DNA of 64,000 bases from Hydractinia symbiolongicarpus (taxonomy: Eukaryota; Cnidaria; Hydrozoa; Anthoathecata; Hydractiniidae): contig NC_079883.1 in the NCBI RefSeq assembly GCF_029227915.1, positions 62,001-126,000 of the forward strand, in the 5' to 3' direction. The notes below the pieces were generated by a model, which saw only the letters and a program-made list of their open reading frames with translations, did not search any database and was not told where the DNA came from. Shown in pieces: positions 63,241-64,000 of the stretch (position 1 is the first letter of the stretch; each line of letters starts with the position of its first letter). A program made the position numbers and the translations under genes.

Positions 63241-63395
63241 AAAGCAAAATTAAAAATAAACTTGAAATATTTTATATATATACTGGGCTAGTCGCAAAAG
63301 GAGAAAAGGCAAAAGTAAACACAAGCTGAAAATGAGTAAGGGTAGATTGTGAAAGGTCGATTGAATATTGGCACCCAAACTTCGGCGAACAGAAT

Positions 63396-63940
63396 TCAAA
63401 CAGACAAGACTCTAGCGACTGCCTTATTTAGATAAAATTGTTTTGCTTCTTTAGTAAATTTTTCTAGAGTTTCAATAATTTTTATACTATCCGGGATTTC
63501 ATCGTAACACCGTGCTTGCTTTTGAAAAGTGCCATTTCCAACATTTTTAACAAGAGGCTCCTTCGTAGAAGATCTCAAATTTCGTGTTGGTACAACAAAC
63601 TCTACGTTTAGATAGCTTGGATGGTTGTTATCAATTCTCGATTTGTGTACAAGTTTACTTATACTGAATTCAATATGTTCTTTTACGGGAAGCCATTTTA
63701 GATTCGTGACTTCTTGCAGATTAGCATAACGGCGAAGAACGTAACCAGCAGCCATGTTTTGGATCTTTTGTAGCCGACATATCAGATAATCAGGTATTTG
63801 CGAGAAGACAACATTACCGTAACTTATCCTTGATAAGATCAACGTTTCCGCCAAGGTTTTGCGTACATGGAAAGGTGTGAAACGACTAAACTTTCGTAGA
63901 GCACGTAGTGTTGAGTGCGAGGATTTTATAACATTGTTTA
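63396..63940 (-). pseudogene. Reverse transcriptase C-terminal fragment (non-LTR retrotransposon ORF2)
   Basis: The open frame on the minus strand runs from an ATG at 63,971 to the stop at 63,396-63,398 (191 codons), but its first ten or eleven residues (MFSFLMRRGI) are antisense satellite, so only about 180 residues belong to the element. The retained part matches the region after the RT catalytic core: LRKFSRFTPF, LILSRISYGNVVF, LICRLQKIQNMAAGYVLRR (thumb-like region), then LKWLPVKEHIEFSISKLVHK, PSYLN, LRSS, and GTFQKQARCYDEIPDSIK followed by a helix-like ending. This order is the usual C-terminal tail of CR1/L2/Jockey-like ORF2 proteins. The FADD/YADD active site, palm and endonuclease are absent, so the product cannot be a working polymerase. 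No frameshift or stop breaks the remaining frame, suggesting a young insertion. Confidence 0.85.
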
Positions 63941-64000
63941 TTATTCCGCGTCTCATCAAAAATGAAAACATTTTTGAAAATTACAAGTCTCATGCGTTTT
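63941..64000 (+). repeat. Satellite resumes after the insertion
   Basis: TTATTCCGCGTCTCATC at 63,941 continues the monomer exactly where it was left at 62,844, in the same orientation. The GAAAATTACAAG variant follows, as in the uninterrupted relatives near 58,400 and 60,840. The array therefore extends beyond the right edge of the window. Confidence 0.95.

Larger units (their letters stand above)
62873..63395 (-). other. A/T-rich 3' untranslated region of the retrotransposon
   Basis: About 520 bp between the RT stop codon and the tail, very A-rich on the plus strand, with no open frame of note on either strand. It contains the 18-bp palindrome, a degenerate direct repeat (see separate entries) and, on the minus strand, AATAAA close to the tail (TTTATT at 62,876-62,881 on the plus strand). 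No tRNA or other RNA gene is recognisable. Confidence 0.75.
62840..63940 (-). mobile_element. 5'-truncated non-LTR (LINE-like) retrotransposon insertion
   Basis: A 1.1-kb non-satellite segment interrupts one monomer and lies on the minus strand. In its own sense it reads: end of a reverse-transcriptase ORF (63,940 down to 63,396), an A/T-rich 3' untranslated region (63,395 to 62,873), then a (TAA)11 tail (62,872 to 62,840). There is no upstream RT core, endonuclease or ORF1, so it is strongly 5'-truncated, as is usual for target-primed reverse transcription. The satellite on both sides is in register, and TTATT (62,840-62,844 and 63,941-63,945) may be a short target-site duplication, though the TTA tail makes its length ambiguous. 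The missing RNase H domain and C-terminal motif style suggest a CR1/L2/Jockey-type clade; a (TAA)n tail is also known for I elements. The exact clade is unresolved. Confidence 0.85.

Noticed and set aside
62840-63940. Edge of the satellite array at 62.84 kb
   Set aside because: The satellite resumes at 63,941 at exactly the interrupted phase and orientation, so this is an insertion and not an array boundary.
63396-63971. Functional host gene on the minus strand
   Set aside because: Motifs match the C-terminal tail of LINE-type reverse transcriptases, the catalytic core is absent, and the start codon is supplied by satellite sequence.

Overview
The window is almost entirely one satellite DNA array from a eukaryote. 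From base 1 to about 62,844 it is an unbroken head-to-tail array of a monomer of about 203 bp, roughly 310 copies, all in the same orientation. It contains no cellular gene. One non-LTR retrotransposon fragment interrupts the array at 62,840-63,940, and the satellite resumes in register at 63,941. The retrotransposon's reverse-transcriptase tail is of a type common in invertebrate animals (cnidarians are plausible), so I read this as animal, probably invertebrate, heterochromatin or centromere/pericentromere sequence. The species cannot be named from the sequence.

The monomer is about 39% G+C. An A/T-rich part carries the A- and T-tracts, and a short G+C-rich part carries four CGGG motifs at roughly 10-bp spacing and an imperfect hairpin ending in GCCGGCGATT. 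Monomers fall into three main sequence classes, recognisable around the conserved GTATA: alpha (TATACTTTTGAC, then GCCGAGTCCGGG), beta (TATACATTCGAC, then GCCAAGCCCGGG) and gamma (TATATACTCGAC, then GCCAAGCACGGG).

Monomers are organised into nested higher-order repeats (HORs) that change along the window. 1-4.98 kb: short local duplications (1,420 and 812 bp). 4.98-9.25 kb: a 1,491-bp HOR fixed around a 133-bp deletion. 9.25-20.99 kb: mixed monomers with displaced copies. 20.99-37.40 kb: three successive large super-units (4,661, 5,677 and about 6,074 bp) sharing an internal 7-monomer, 1,418/1,419-bp HOR. 37.4-39.1 kb: transition. 39.1-46.1 kb: 2.6-2.8 kb units and a 1,217-bp tandem duplication. 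46.1-49.3 kb: 2- and 4-monomer duplications. 49.3-53.8 kb: 1,826- and 2,638-bp displaced copies. 53.6-57.3 kb: a dimeric 406-bp pattern. 57.3-62.2 kb: a 2,439-bp tandem duplication made of two 6-mers. These periods are coordinate differences between diagnostic variants, measured by eye.

No tRNA, rRNA, CRISPR array, origin or protein-coding gene could be supported inside the array. Its short open frames are a by-product of the repeat. The most interesting content is the array's evolutionary record: super-units, single-base deletions usable as lineage tags, an in-window empty site for the retrotransposon, and strong retention of CpG.
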